This document shows positions 48,869-59,402 of a stretch of DNA of 64,000 nucleotides, one piece after another. The notes below the pieces were generated by a model. It did no database searches and was not told the DNA's origin. It saw only the letters and a program-made list of their open reading frames with translations. Made by a program: the position numbers and the translations under genes. The stretch comes from Aurifilum marmelostoma (taxonomy: Eukaryota > Ascomycota > Sordariomycetes > Diaporthales > Cryphonectriaceae), in the NCBI GenBank assembly GCA_027559495.1, contig JAMXSV010000006.1, forward strand, positions 868,001 through 932,000, given 5' to 3'. How positions within the stretch are numbered: position 1 is the stretch's first letter; each line of letters begins with the position of its first letter.

Positions 48869-50464
48869 ATGGTGCTCGATAGCCCCGATCTGGCCGGCAT
48901 GGCCAATCTCGCCCTCCGCGCCTTGCAGCATCAGGTCAGGCAGACCACCTCGAGCGCCATCTCGAGCGCCATAGCGAGCCCGACGACAACCCCTCTGGCC
49001 TCGTCCTCGTCCCTGCTACCGTCCTCAACCTCAGCTCCGCCGCCGGCATCAACGAGCGACGGATCTGGAAATGGCGGCAACAACAATAACAACAACAGTA
49101 CCTCTGGCTCCTCGCCGTTGCTCTTCTTCGTGGCTCTGGGGTTCGGTGTCGTGTTTACAAATTTATGGTGAGCATCTGCTTTGCGAGAGGGGGCAGGGCC
49201 TACCTTCTGCGTGCCCCGGTGGCGAGCTGGTCCTAGTCTAATTGTCTGGAAAAATAGGATCATCGTCGGTGTCAAGTACTGTTTCCGCTACAATGCCCGA
49301 AACCGCAACATGCGCATGACCGGGGAGGATGGCGAACCCATCAACCTGGAGAACATGCCTCAGCACCCCCGCCGCCGTCGTCGGGAGAAGAAGCTGATGA
49401 CCATAGACGAGGTCAACGAGAAGTTTCCGATGATGAAGTACAAGAGCTGGGTGGCAAGCCGTGCGCAGGAAGGACTGCCGACACAGGGTGGCATCTCGCA
49501 GCCACCAAGCCGCGCGCCCAGTCTGGCGGACGCCGATGGTATTATACCAGTGACCAAGGAGCGCGAGTCGACCGAGGACAGGCCCGCGACAGGCGGCGCC
49601 TCGATAACGACATCGCCGACGCATGAGGAGCCAACTGCCGAACATGCTGAGAAGACGTCGACCGCTGCCAATGTAGATGGACAGCGGCAGATCGCAGGTG
49701 GCGCAGCGGCAGGCGCGACGGCAACGGCGGCGGCGGGCGCCTCACTGGAACGAACCGACAGCCCCGGCACCGATGATGAGCACGATGATGATGATGACGA
49801 CCAGATCCATGATGCGCTTCCACCAGAGGCTCTGGAGACATCGGGAGATACCTGTGCTATCTGCATCGACACCCTTGAGGACGACGACGATGTTCGCGGG
49901 CTCACTTGTGGCCATGCATTCCATGCTGGATGTCTCGATCCGTGGCTGATCAGCAGACGAGCATGCTGCCCGCTCTGCAAGGCCGACTATTACACTCCGA
50001 AGCCTCGACCCGCTCCTGCAGAGGGCGGACCACACCCGGAGATGGGCCCAACCGTGTCCATCAACCAAGATCCGAGGACGAATCGGATGAATATGCCCTC
50101 GAGGCCAGGTGTCGCGTGGGCCCTGCCCGGCCGCCGCGGTCGCGTCAATTTCCCTTCGTGGAACAGAAGACGAAACGCAACCTCTACACAGTCACCTACG
50201 GAGCCGCGTACCTCAGGTTCACGACGGCCTCAGCAGTCTGGCTTCATGTCCCGAACAGCGACAGGAGTACGGGGTCAGTCGCGGTCATCTGGGCAGAACG
50301 CATCCGAAACCACGGAAACCCAATCCGGCGGTTTCATGTCCCACATACGAATGCCTAGGTTTAACCTACCTGGCAGATCGACGCAGTCGAACCCTAACAA
50401 TGCCGCTGCTGAGGTAACGCCCTCGGATTTGGAGGCCGGCACACGTACCGACGCTGCTAGATGA
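48869..50464 (+). CDS. membrane RING-H2 finger protein, putative E3 ubiquitin ligase
   Basis: Exons 48869-49167 and 49258-50464 with a 90-nt intron (GTGAGC to AATAG), 501 residues. Residues 1-82 are Ser/Thr/Asn-rich with an Asn6 run. One membrane segment spans the intron (SPLLFFVALGFGVVFTNLW-IIVGVKYCF). A basic stretch PRRRRREKK follows, then acidic low complexity (DDEHDDDDDDQ). The RING-H2 at about 299-340 has all eight ligands: CAIC, CGHAFHAGC and CPLC. The C-terminal 160 residues are disordered, rich in Arg/Ser/Asn. RING-H2 with one membrane span is typical of E3 ligases recruiting E2s at endomembranes; the target is unknown. The first ATG of the leucine-rich frame is taken as start; an in-frame upstream ATG at 48653 would add 72 poorly structured residues. 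Confidence 0.8.
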
Positions 50465-51158
50465 CAGTCGCTAGCCAGCTAGAATCAATAACTATACTAT
50501 ATCATATTCACATCACTTCCAACCCCATCATTCCACCACTCTCCGTGCCGCCACAGCAAACAACTTTCGACCTGTATATCAATGCACCCTGGCCAGCGGC
50601 TGCTGAGCCGGCTAACTTCAGTCCTTTCCCCCCCCTCCCGGCCGGGAACCATCGAATGACTGGGTAAATGTTGCGAACGAAGTTGAATCTGGAATTCTGA
50701 TTTATATATGACACGGCCAAACATATCTCACGAAGCTGAGCTATGGGTTGAGCACATGAGGAGGGACGTACGTGCTCACCGCAGAGAAAGTCCTTTGGGA
50801 ATCTATGTGCGATGGAATTGATCGTGCTTCCTGGCGGGCCATCGGAGAGGATGGCCAACACGACCACGATTGCAAATGGATTGCATAGCAAGAACTCGGC
50901 GATGGGCGATTGGTTTATTAGCAAGCGCATGATTTGTCTTACACTCTGCAGCAGGAGTTCGCGCATCGGGCAATAGGGTGTTATAACGTGAAATCGATTT
51001 GAAATGTTGCAAACACGATGCTTAAATGAACTCCTCCCCCTCCCTGCTTGACGTCGTTAGTCTGACTGGTCCTCCGGTTCTGTAATGGCAGAGGGGCTGG
51101 AACAAAGTCTCAGCAAGAGCTCGCCCTACCTACTTAGCAAGGAGGCGGTGGGACCAAG
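50465..51158. other. convergent 3' intergenic region
   Basis: 694 bp between the RING gene and the GPALPP1-like gene, both ending here. A 152-codon minus-strand ATG frame (50966-50508) has a GTGAGC donor-like site inside it but no family resemblance and sits where two 3' UTRs are expected, so I do not call it. Confidence 0.55.
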
Positions 51159-52325
51159 TCATAGATAGTTTCCCTTAGAGAATCTTCCACCGAAATCCGA
51201 CGCTCTGTTCAGTAGTTCTTTCCGTTGGGATGCCGTGATTTTCATCCCTAGACCCATATCCTTCTCCCGATCAAAAGCCCTCTTGCTGGGATCATCGTCC
51301 TCCTCCTGGTCGTTATCTCGTCCTCCCTTCTTGGCACCGCCACCGCTCGCACTCTCACCAGCCCGTCCGGCCTTGCGCGCAGCCTGGTGCTCCTCGTACA
51401 GGCTCTTCCCTCTCGTCTGCTCTGTAAATGTCCGGATCTTATCGTCCCGCCCTGCCCCGCTGCCGCCACTGCTGCTCATGCCGGCAGGACGAGGCTGCTG
51501 CGGACCAGCGGCATCCGCACCACGCCCCAGCACGGCATCCGCCAGCCGCCTCGCCTTCTCCTCGGGCGTCTCGGTCCAGATGCTGCTGATGGCACCGGCG
51601 CCGCTTCCTTCTTTGGGGCGCGTAGTCGCGCTTGCGCCCGACGCGAACTTGCGGGACTTGATCTTGGTCGGGTCACGTTCTCGGTAGCCGGACGAGGTAG
51701 GTGGGGCGAGCATCCAGTCGTCGCGCCTGGGGGCGGTATCGACGACGGCTGGGAAGGGAGAGGAGGAGGCATCCTGATGGGCATTGCGGGTGGTGGTGGC
51801 GGCGGCGGGAAGGGCAGGACCGTAGTCGTCGTCTTCGCTGTCCGAGGAAGAAGGAGATACGTTGCTGTTGGTAGGGCGCTCGGAGAGGGATGCTGGTGGC
51901 GGTGCCGGGCCGAGGACACGCCGGGGCGCTGCCGTTGGCGGTGAGGGATTGAAGGGCGCTGGTGCTGGACCTGTGTCGCCGCCGTCAGAATCTGCGTCGT
52001 CGAGGCCGATCTCGTCCGTGTTCCCGGTGGGAGGCATGGTCGGGCCTATAGGTGGCGGCCTCGAGGGCCTGACCTCTGGTGAAGGCGGCGCTGCCGTCAC
52101 GGTCGGCATGGTAGGCCCTATGACTGCTGCTGTTGCTGGTGGTGGTGCTGGTTGTGGCACTGCTACTCTAGGTGCCCTCGGCCCGTAGCCATCATCCGAG
52201 TCGCTGTCGCTGCCGTCCTGGTCTGGTCGCGCAGTTTTGGATGGCGGTGAGTCCGGAATGTCGTCCTGGTCGTCGCGCTTGCGCTTTGCGAGGTGTGGTG
52301 GGAGTTGTGGGCCGATTGAGGACAT
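51159..52325 (-). CDS. GPALPP1-like DUF3752 protein
   Basis: Single exon, 388 residues. The N-terminus begins MSSIGPQLPPHLAKRKRDD and contains repeated IGP-x-MP / YGPALP motifs (GPTMP, IGPTMP, YGPALPAA) separated by acidic Ser/Asp stretches and Pro-rich linkers. This is the GPALPP arrangement. The C-terminal DUF3752 region is clear: RRDDWMLAPPTS, SIWTETPEEKARRLADAVLG, RGKSLYEEHQ, KRAFDREKDM and the terminus LLNRASDFGGRFSKGNYL. Animal GPALPP1 is a poorly characterised nuclear protein; no biochemical role can be read from the sequence. It starts 560 bp from VPS8 on the opposite strand. Confidence 0.85.
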   Translation of the reverse strand: MSSIGPQLPPHLAKRKRDDQDDIPDSPPSKTARPDQDGSDSDSDDGYGPRAPRVAVPQPAPPPATAAVIGPTMPTVTAAPPSPEVRPSRPPPIGPTMPPTGNTDEIGLDDADSDGGDTGPAPAPFNPSPPTAAPRRVLGPAPPPASLSERPTNSNVSPSSSDSEDDDYGPALPAAATTTRNAHQDASSSPFPAVVDTAPRRDDWMLAPPTSSGYRERDPTKIKSRKFASGASATTRPKEGSGAGAISSIWTETPEEKARRLADAVLGRGADAAGPQQPRPAGMSSSGGSGAGRDDKIRTFTEQTRGKSLYEEHQAARKAGRAGESASGGGAKKGGRDNDQEEDDDPSKRAFDREKDMGLGMKITASQRKELLNRASDFGGRFSKGNYL

Positions 52326-52885
52326 TTTGTTTAGCGTACAACCTTTTTCGGAAAGTCTGTGCTAGGGATGTGGTTCTTTTGAGCAGAATCAGAGGAAAGT
52401 TACAGCGTTGGTTGGATAGCGCAGAAGTGCGAACTCTTTTGTTGGTGTATCTTTTCGGAGAGATGCAGATGCTATGGGCACGGAGGTTGCTAGAGGCTGT
52501 AGTATAGAGCTCTATCTTATCGTCGGAGGATCCTCGGTTGGCCCTGGGAACCCCTGTAGATTGAGTCCTGTACGTAGGTGAGCCGCTAGCCGGCAGCTCC
52601 CAGCAGGTTGGTAAGGCTGGTGGCTCAGCGCGCAATATGTACAGTAGAGCAACTAGGCAGACGAGGAACTTGCCTTCTGTTCAATGTGCCAACTCAAGTC
52701 CTACTTGGGCCTTTTCCTCCTCCTCGCTGCTGCGCCACTAGGATACCGTCCTTCTTATGTACTCCTAAGCCGAGAGGCCAATTGGACCCTCCGGGACCGA
52801 CCGATCTCTGTTCGCTGAAGGCTAAAGCTCTTATCTCAAACCGTCCGCCATCATCCGAAGCCATGCTCACTCCGGAGCCGTCTCC
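52326..52885. promoter_or_regulatory. shared divergent promoter region GPALPP1/VPS8
   Basis: 560 bp between the two start codons. A short upstream ATG frame at 52863 (MLTPEPSP then stop) overlaps the VPS8 start and could act as a small upstream ORF. No other gene is seen. Confidence 0.5.
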
Positions 52886-55800
52886 ATGAGCGCACCAGCA
52901 GAGGAACGGGAGGAGGATGCGAGGGGGGAGGATGTCGCTGAACAGGAAATGGCCAATATGGCGGACCTGCCACCAGCCCGGGACGATGATGACCAGGGCG
53001 ACGAAGAGGGTCATCATATATCCGAGTTGTTAGAAGAGGAGAGACGCCAGTCGTCTGACCTCCAGGCGCAAGACACGGGCGTCGTCAACAGGTACAAGGA
53101 GCTCGCGCAGGAGGAAGGCGGCGGAGCCTCTGATCAGGGCTCTGCAGACGCACTGCCCAGGAGAGCTGCGAGTCCCGTGGATTCGACGCTGTCTATCCCA
53201 GACGACACCCCCTCTGTTCAAGTATGTTGGCCCTTCCTTGGAAGAAGCGGGAGCACCGGTCTGACCTACTAAAAGGGCTCTGTTCTCTCCTCTCCAGGGA
53301 GCAGTGTCCTACCGTCGTTAGCTTCGAGACCTCGCCTGGGCAGCCCAACGCCCTCGTTCCGACCCTTCGATCGGCGCTTCTCGTCGCGCATCGCCTCGCC
53401 GAGCACCCTTTCCCCCAGATCAGCCTCCCCAGCATTCCTCTCCGGCCACAGCCGACATGCCTCTCTCGTTAGCCAGCTGTTATTAGACCATGGCGAAACC
53501 GAGACGCCGTCGCCGCCCTGGGAGGTTGTGCGGTGGACCAGATTGAAGAAGCTCAACGGACAGGCCTTCTCAGAAGTGGGAAGGCGAAATTTTGGGTCAC
53601 CCACGTGCGTCGCGGTCTCCGCGCATGTAGTTCTGGGCACGTCCAAGGGCATAATATTGATGTTTGACTACAACCAAAACCTGAAAATGATCATCGGGCC
53701 CGGCACCAAGGCTGTGGAGTGCGGTGCGATCACGTCCATCGCGATATCGGCGGACCACACAACTGTTGGTGGCGGCCATGCCGACGGGAGCATCTTCACG
53801 TGGGACACCTCGCGACCGGCACGACCCTTCCTGCAGATCCCGCCAGTGGATGATGCGCAGATGCAGAACCGCACCATGGACGGGCACTGCCCTGGCTTCG
53901 CTATCACCCACCTCGGCTTCCTGGGGACAAGACACACGGCGCTTGTCTCGGCGGACGACAGGGGCATGGCCTTTTCACATCTTGCCACTAGAGGCACTGG
54001 CTCCTTTGGCAGGACGGTCAAAACCACAAGAATATTGGGGCGGTATCCAGACGCCAAACCACCGCCGTCCAGCAAACCCCCTCAAGCCCAGCACCGTCCT
54101 GGGCTTTGCGCCCCTGCCACTGGGCAACGTCGAGCGGGCGACAGACACGATGGGCCTGACTGCAATGCTCACCCCGTACCTCTTGGTGATCGTCTCAACC
54201 ACGCCCATCGCGCAGACGCAGCACAAATCGGCGAGGCCAAAGGAGGTGGCTGCCCACAGTGCCATGACTGGATGTCTAGCCTGGTTCCCAGCCGTCAGGC
54301 TGAAGATTCCAGATCCCGCGAGCGGTGGCCAGGTCGCCAGGGCGAAGCTCGCTTACTGCTGGTCCAACGTGTTGACCGTTCTAGACGTCGAGGAGGTCCC
54401 GTCCGAGGACAAGGACAAACCGCCGAACCTCAGGTTCAAGGCTAGAAGCAGGTGGAAATGCGAAGAGGCTCTCGTCGCGATCCAGTGGCTGAGTCGCAAC
54501 GTCCTGGCCGTCCTCACCATCAGCCAGAGGCTCATCATCCTGGAAGACCGGAGTATGAGGATGACGGAGGCTTTTGACCTCATCGGTCGACACATCTACC
54601 ACGTTGACTTGTTCTCGAAACAGCTGCACACCCTGGTCGAGCAGCTGGATGAAGAGGATACGTCTATGCACGGCGTCGTGGCAGACGCCTTTTACATGAG
54701 CTTCAAGACCTACAAGAACAGGATATTTTTGTTAGGTTTCAATGACGTGTCAATAGGATCGCTCTCCAACTGGGCGGACCGACTGATCGCGCTGATGGAG
54801 AATGGCGACTACATTGGTGCAATACAACTGGCCACGACCTACTACACAGGAGACGCAGACAAGCTCACGGTCGGGCTGCCAGAAGACGGCGAGGTGCGGC
54901 ACACCATGGTCAGGGACAAGCTCCTGGAGATCATGAGTGCATCTCTCAAGTACGCCTTTGGCCAGAGACGAAAGGATTCTGCAACTGCAGACGAAAGTCA
55001 TCTTCAAGACCTCGCCGAGACTTGCTTCACAGCATGTCAGAGCCTCCAGGATACAGACTTCCTCTTCGATGAGATGTACGAGTGGTACGAGGAAGCCGAC
55101 GTACAAGGGCTCTTTCTCGAGACTATGGAGCCGTATATTCTAGAAAGGAAGATTCAAGCCGTGCCGCCTACAATTGTGAAGGCCATGGTCACACATTATG
55201 TGGGTAAGGGCCTGGAGAGCCGGCTCGAGGAGATGATCTGCCACATGGACACCATGACTTTGGATCTAGACCAAGTCACCAACCTATGCAAACAGAACGG
55301 ACTTTACGATGCCCTGATTTACGTTTGGAACCAAGCATTGAACGACTACATCACGCCACTCATAGACTTACTGGCCCTCCTTATACCACTGATGCGAGAG
55401 GCCGACGAAGAACCCTCAGCTAATATCCTAAACGAGGAGCACTCTGGCGTCAACGCCCTCAAGATTTTCCCCTACCTCTCTTACGCCCTGACGGGTCGAA
55501 TCTATCCAACCGGCGAAGCACTCCAGCACGATCTATCGATGAGATCAAAGGCGGAGCTGTACTGGTTCCTCTTCTCAGGCAAGAGCATCACCTGGCCGAA
55601 GGGGAGTACAAAGCGCTTCCTGACACGGCCGAACCAAAACGACGAGCCGTCATTCCCGTACCTGAGGATGATTCTGAAGTTAGATGCACCCAGCTTTCTG
55701 AGTACCCTGAACGAGGCCTTCGAAGACTCATTCTTGAACGACTCGCCCGAGAAGCAAGTCAACGGGGGTGCGAGAGGAGATTTACCAGAAGAGCAGATCT

Positions 55801-57986
55801 TTGGATTGACCGTAGACCGGCAGTACATTGTCTCCATTCTGATCGAGCTCATGAACCCGACCGACTTCGCACCCGAAGACACGATCTACCTCGACATGTT
55901 CATCGCACGAAACCTGCCCAAATACCCTCAGTATCTACTGCTGCCTGGCTCAGCGTTGACTAAGGTCCTAACCGGCCTTTGCAATTTCCCAGGAGTGGAT
56001 CTTGCAGACGATGCTCAGCTGAGCGCCGAGTATCTACTTTCAGTGTATCACCCCCCAGACCTCCCAAACCTGATGCCGCTGTTCAAACAGGCCGGGTTTT
56101 ACCGGATCCTGAAGAGGCAGTACAGGCTTGACAAGCAGTACGGCAAGCTGGTGCAGGCTTATTTCGAGGACCCGGATGAAAAGGACGGCATTTTCGACTG
56201 CATTGCAGAGATCCTGCGGCAGCAGGCAGCGCTCACAAAACGGCAGATCCAAGAGGTGCACCAGGTCATCCGAGACAACTCAGCTGAGCTTGTCGAGCTT
56301 GATCCGCACAGGGCTGCCAGGGTTATCGAAGACCATGCCTCGGAACTGCATGGCCATATACTGCAAGCCACGACCGAGGAGCCGGAACTGCAGTTCCACT
56401 ACCTCAAAGCCGTCCTAGAGCCCGCCGTCGACAGAGCAGACATCTTGAAAGCATCGCCGGATAGAGATCACATCGAGTACTATGTACAACTGATGTGCAG
56501 GTTCGAGCCATCTCACGTGTCAGACTACATTAGTCTGGTGCAGGCCACAAACTTGCGGCTGGAGAAGCTACTGCCGACCATGGAGGAGACGGGCGTCATA
56601 GATGCCGCAGTGGTGCTGATGGCCCGCGAAGGGCAGGTCAAGGAGGCTATGGACCGACTTGTGAAGCATCTCGATACCCTGGAGTCGGCCCTACAAGGTC
56701 TCCTCGTCAGTGCGGAGGGCCACGACCAGGCTGTCGACCTGCAGTCTGCGACTGAAGATCTCCTGAGAGGCCTCCAAAAGTATACCCACGTCGGCATCTG
56801 GCTCTGTCAGGGGCAGACCAGAACGGCGAGGAAAGCGAACGGGGTGCAGCGGAGACTGAAGTCGGACCCCGGCGAAGGACTCTCGTCCGACGAGACATTG
56901 TGGCTGAGCCTGATTGATGCAACGGTGCAGATCACACGTCGCCTTTCGGCTGCAATCCACAAATTGACCGGCCAGGCGGCCCAGGCTGCTGCCGAAGGGG
57001 GCAAACAGGTCAACGGTAACACGGCGCACCACCAGCTAACGATGGACACCGAGAAGCTGGTTACCCTGTTACGGACACTTGTTCAGCATACCTTTACTGC
57101 TCTGCTGACGGCGACGTCCACGTCGCACACATCATCAGCGAGCGGTTCCCTACGCGTGACCATTCCCGGATCAACAGGGGGCGACAACCTAGCTTTTCTA
57201 CGCATTCTACGGGCTTTTCTCACCAGGGCAGCAGCTTCATCACCGAATCTTGCAGACCTGCGAGCGGTTCTGCAGTCTATCTTTGCAGCTTATGCGTATG
57301 AAGAGTCAATCCTGCGCCTGTCAAACCGCCTTCTCGAGCGCAGCCTCTTTGTGAGTGTCAAGCAGGCGACGGAGCTTCGCCAGCGGGGGTGGAGGCCCCG
57401 GGGCTCGACGTGCGAGGCCTGTGGGGCAAGAGTCTGGGGTCCAGGGGCCATTTCCAGCGGCATAATCGACGCATGGGAAGAGAGGACTGCCGCCAAGGAC
57501 CAGAGGAGGAAGGACAAATTAGAGATGATGGGGAAGAAGACAGAGCGCGGCAACGGCAAGGGCAGAGAAGAGGTCGACCTTGAGGGCATGTACGAGCGAG
57601 TCGGCGAAGCAGCCAGTGGCGGCGACAGCCGAGGCAAGGGGAAGAGTTCGGTGCCTATGACACCCGAGTCCTTTGAAGCCAGAGGACCAAGCCAAGGGGA
57701 ACGCGATGAGGCGTCTGCTGACGAGCAACCGCCTGACGAGGAGTCCACCGAACAGGCTCAAAACGATTCTGCAGTCGCGCTGCAGAAGGCGAGCGGTCTA
57801 GGCGCTGCGAATCTGAATCCTGCTCCTCATGTCATCCCGCAGCCAATCGTGCTTCTAGCTTGCAGGCATATATATCACCAGAGCTGTCTAGAGGCGCTGC
57901 AGGCGAGGGATGAGCTGACGGGAGCAAGGAGGCATGTCGATGAGTACGGTCGGGAGAGGGAATATAGATGCCCCATAGATGGGTAG
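52886..57986 (+). CDS. VPS8: VPS8, CORVET tethering complex subunit (apparent frameshifts)
   Basis: Exon 1 is 52886-53221 (112 codons, acidic, disordered). Exon 2 is from about 53298 to 57986. The encoded protein is about 1674 residues, normal for fungal Vps8. After a Ser/Arg/Pro-rich segment (SPTPSFRPFDRRF, RSASPAFLSGHSR) comes PPWEVVRWTRLKKLNGQAF and a beta-propeller: VVLGTSKGIILMFDYNQNLK, AITSIAISADHTTVGGGHA and LGFLGTRHTALVSADDRGMA. The rest is a long alpha-solenoid. The C-terminal RING-like part has CEAC at about 57411 and CRHIYHQSC at about 57868, then ends at CPIDG. Vps8 binds Rab5 and tethers early endosomes in CORVET. Two reading-frame problems exist: one surplus base in the C5 run at 54077-54081 (RYPDAKPPP to LKPSTVLGFAPLPLGN), and a phase mismatch at intron 1, where the good GTATGT/CTCCAG pair (53222-53297) leaves exon 2 one base short of frame. 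Confidence 0.9.
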
Positions 57987-58439
57987 AAAGGACATTGATA
58001 CGTAGCCAAGATAGTACTTGCATATATTGATTTGATTCCTGATGCGCCTCGGCCTTTTCCTTTTTCTTCTTCTTCGTCTCCCCTTTTTTTTGGGGGGGGG
58101 GAACGGGTGGTATGTTTGGTTTGTTGTGGAGGTGTAGTTGATCGTATTGACGTATGTGCTTCATAAACGACAGGGGGTTAGAGTACGTACGAATGGGAGG
58201 GTTCAGGGGGTTTTAGTGGTCTGATTTACCCCTAACTGAATACTGTAATAGTAGTACTGTATGAACCAGTGCTCACTACGTAAGTGCCTAGTGCGGCAGG
58301 CAGCGCGAACTACAGTAATTAGCTGAACGTCACGTCTCCCAATCGCGTCGAACGGCCAGTAGCGCACAGCTGCTCAATGCTCAATTAGACATACCATTTA
58401 CTGCCTCACAATGCGGCACAGATACCGTACTCGAATATC
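57987..58439. other. short intergenic region VPS8-GPI19
   Basis: 453 bp holding the VPS8 3' UTR (T-rich, with T8 and G10 runs near 58085-58100) and the GPI19 promoter. No gene is seen. Confidence 0.6.
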
Positions 58440-58583
58440 ATGTCGCTGAGCTCTGAAGAGGATGAAGAGAGGGGCAACCAGTTCCTCTCCGACGGGCAAG
58501 AAAGCCTCGAAGATGAAGAAGACCCCAACGATCTCTCCAGCGACTTTGACGATGATGTCGACGAACCCTTCAACACCACGACC

Positions 58584-58615
<32 letters not shown>

Positions 58616-59402
58616 ACGCTCCTCGTCCCAGTCGCAGCATGCGCCTGCCCCTCCACCGACCCAGGCCCAGATGCTATCCTTCGGGCCCCCTTACTACGGC
58701 CGTCCGCCCACGCCGCTACCGCCGTCGCCGAGCCTGACCTCGCTGCTCCGACCGTCGCGGCCCACGACCCCAGATGCAAGCGACGACGAGGGCCTCAACA
58801 GCGCCGAGCCGGTGCCCCGCGCGAGCCCAAAAGTGCCGACCTACGAGTACTACGGCTTCGTGCTCTACCTCTTCTCGTCGTGCTGCTTCCTCATGTACCT
58901 GCTGTGGTCGTACCTGCCGTCGCCCTTCCTGCACGCGCTGGGGGTGCACTACTACCCGGACCGGTGGTGGAGCCTCGCGGTGCCCTCGTTCCTGGTCATC
59001 CTGCTGGCGTACATCTATGTCGCGCTGGCGCTGTACAACACAGAGTACCTGACGCTGCCGCTGCAGAGCCTCGAGACGATCGTGGACGAGGCGGGCAAGA
59101 TCGCCGTGGTGGACAGGCGGGGCAGGATCGTGCACAGCGAGGAGAGGAGGAGGAACCTGGAGAGGGAGCGGGAGCGGGAGGACGCGAGGGGGGCGAGGCG
59201 TCACCACCTGCGCAAGGGGAGCGGGAACGGGTTCGCGGCGCGGGAGAGGGAGGTGGACTGGAGGGGGTGTTGGAACGAGGGGACTGATGCGGTGATGGAT
59301 GTGCCATTGGCGGGGGTCTGTGAGATTCTTTATCGGGGAGGAGGTGGTGGTGGTGGTGGTGGTGGCAGTATGGATGGGGACGGCGATACAGCGGACGCCT
59401 GA
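58440..59402 (+). CDS. GPI19: PIG-P / GPI19, GPI-GlcNAc transferase subunit
   Basis: Single exon, 320 residues. The PIG-P domain starts at about 132 with PTYEYYGFVLYLFSSCCFLMYLLWSYLP (first membrane span), then LGVHYYPDRWWSLAVPSFLVILLAYIYVALALYN (second span) and LPLQSLETIVDEAGKIAVVD. The closing GTDAVMDVPLAGVCEILY is the conserved C-terminal PIG-P signature. This subunit belongs to the ER enzyme that adds GlcNAc to phosphatidylinositol, the first step of GPI-anchor synthesis. Additions to the usual small protein are an acidic N-terminal 130 residues with an Asn10 tract, a basic Arg/Glu insert (RRRNLEREREREDARGARR) between core and signature, and a Gly-rich C-terminal run. The start is the ATG at 58440. 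It lies 453 bp downstream of VPS8 on the same strand. Confidence 0.9.
58584..58616 (+). repeat. (AAC)n codon repeat in GPI19
   Basis: About ten AAC codons encoding an Asn tract in the N-terminal cytosolic extension. Probably variable in length between strains. Confidence 0.85.

Noticed and set aside
50508..50966. 152-codon minus-strand ORF with a hydrophobic segment
   Set aside because: Lies between two convergent genes where 3' UTRs are expected, resembles no family and has no partner exon.
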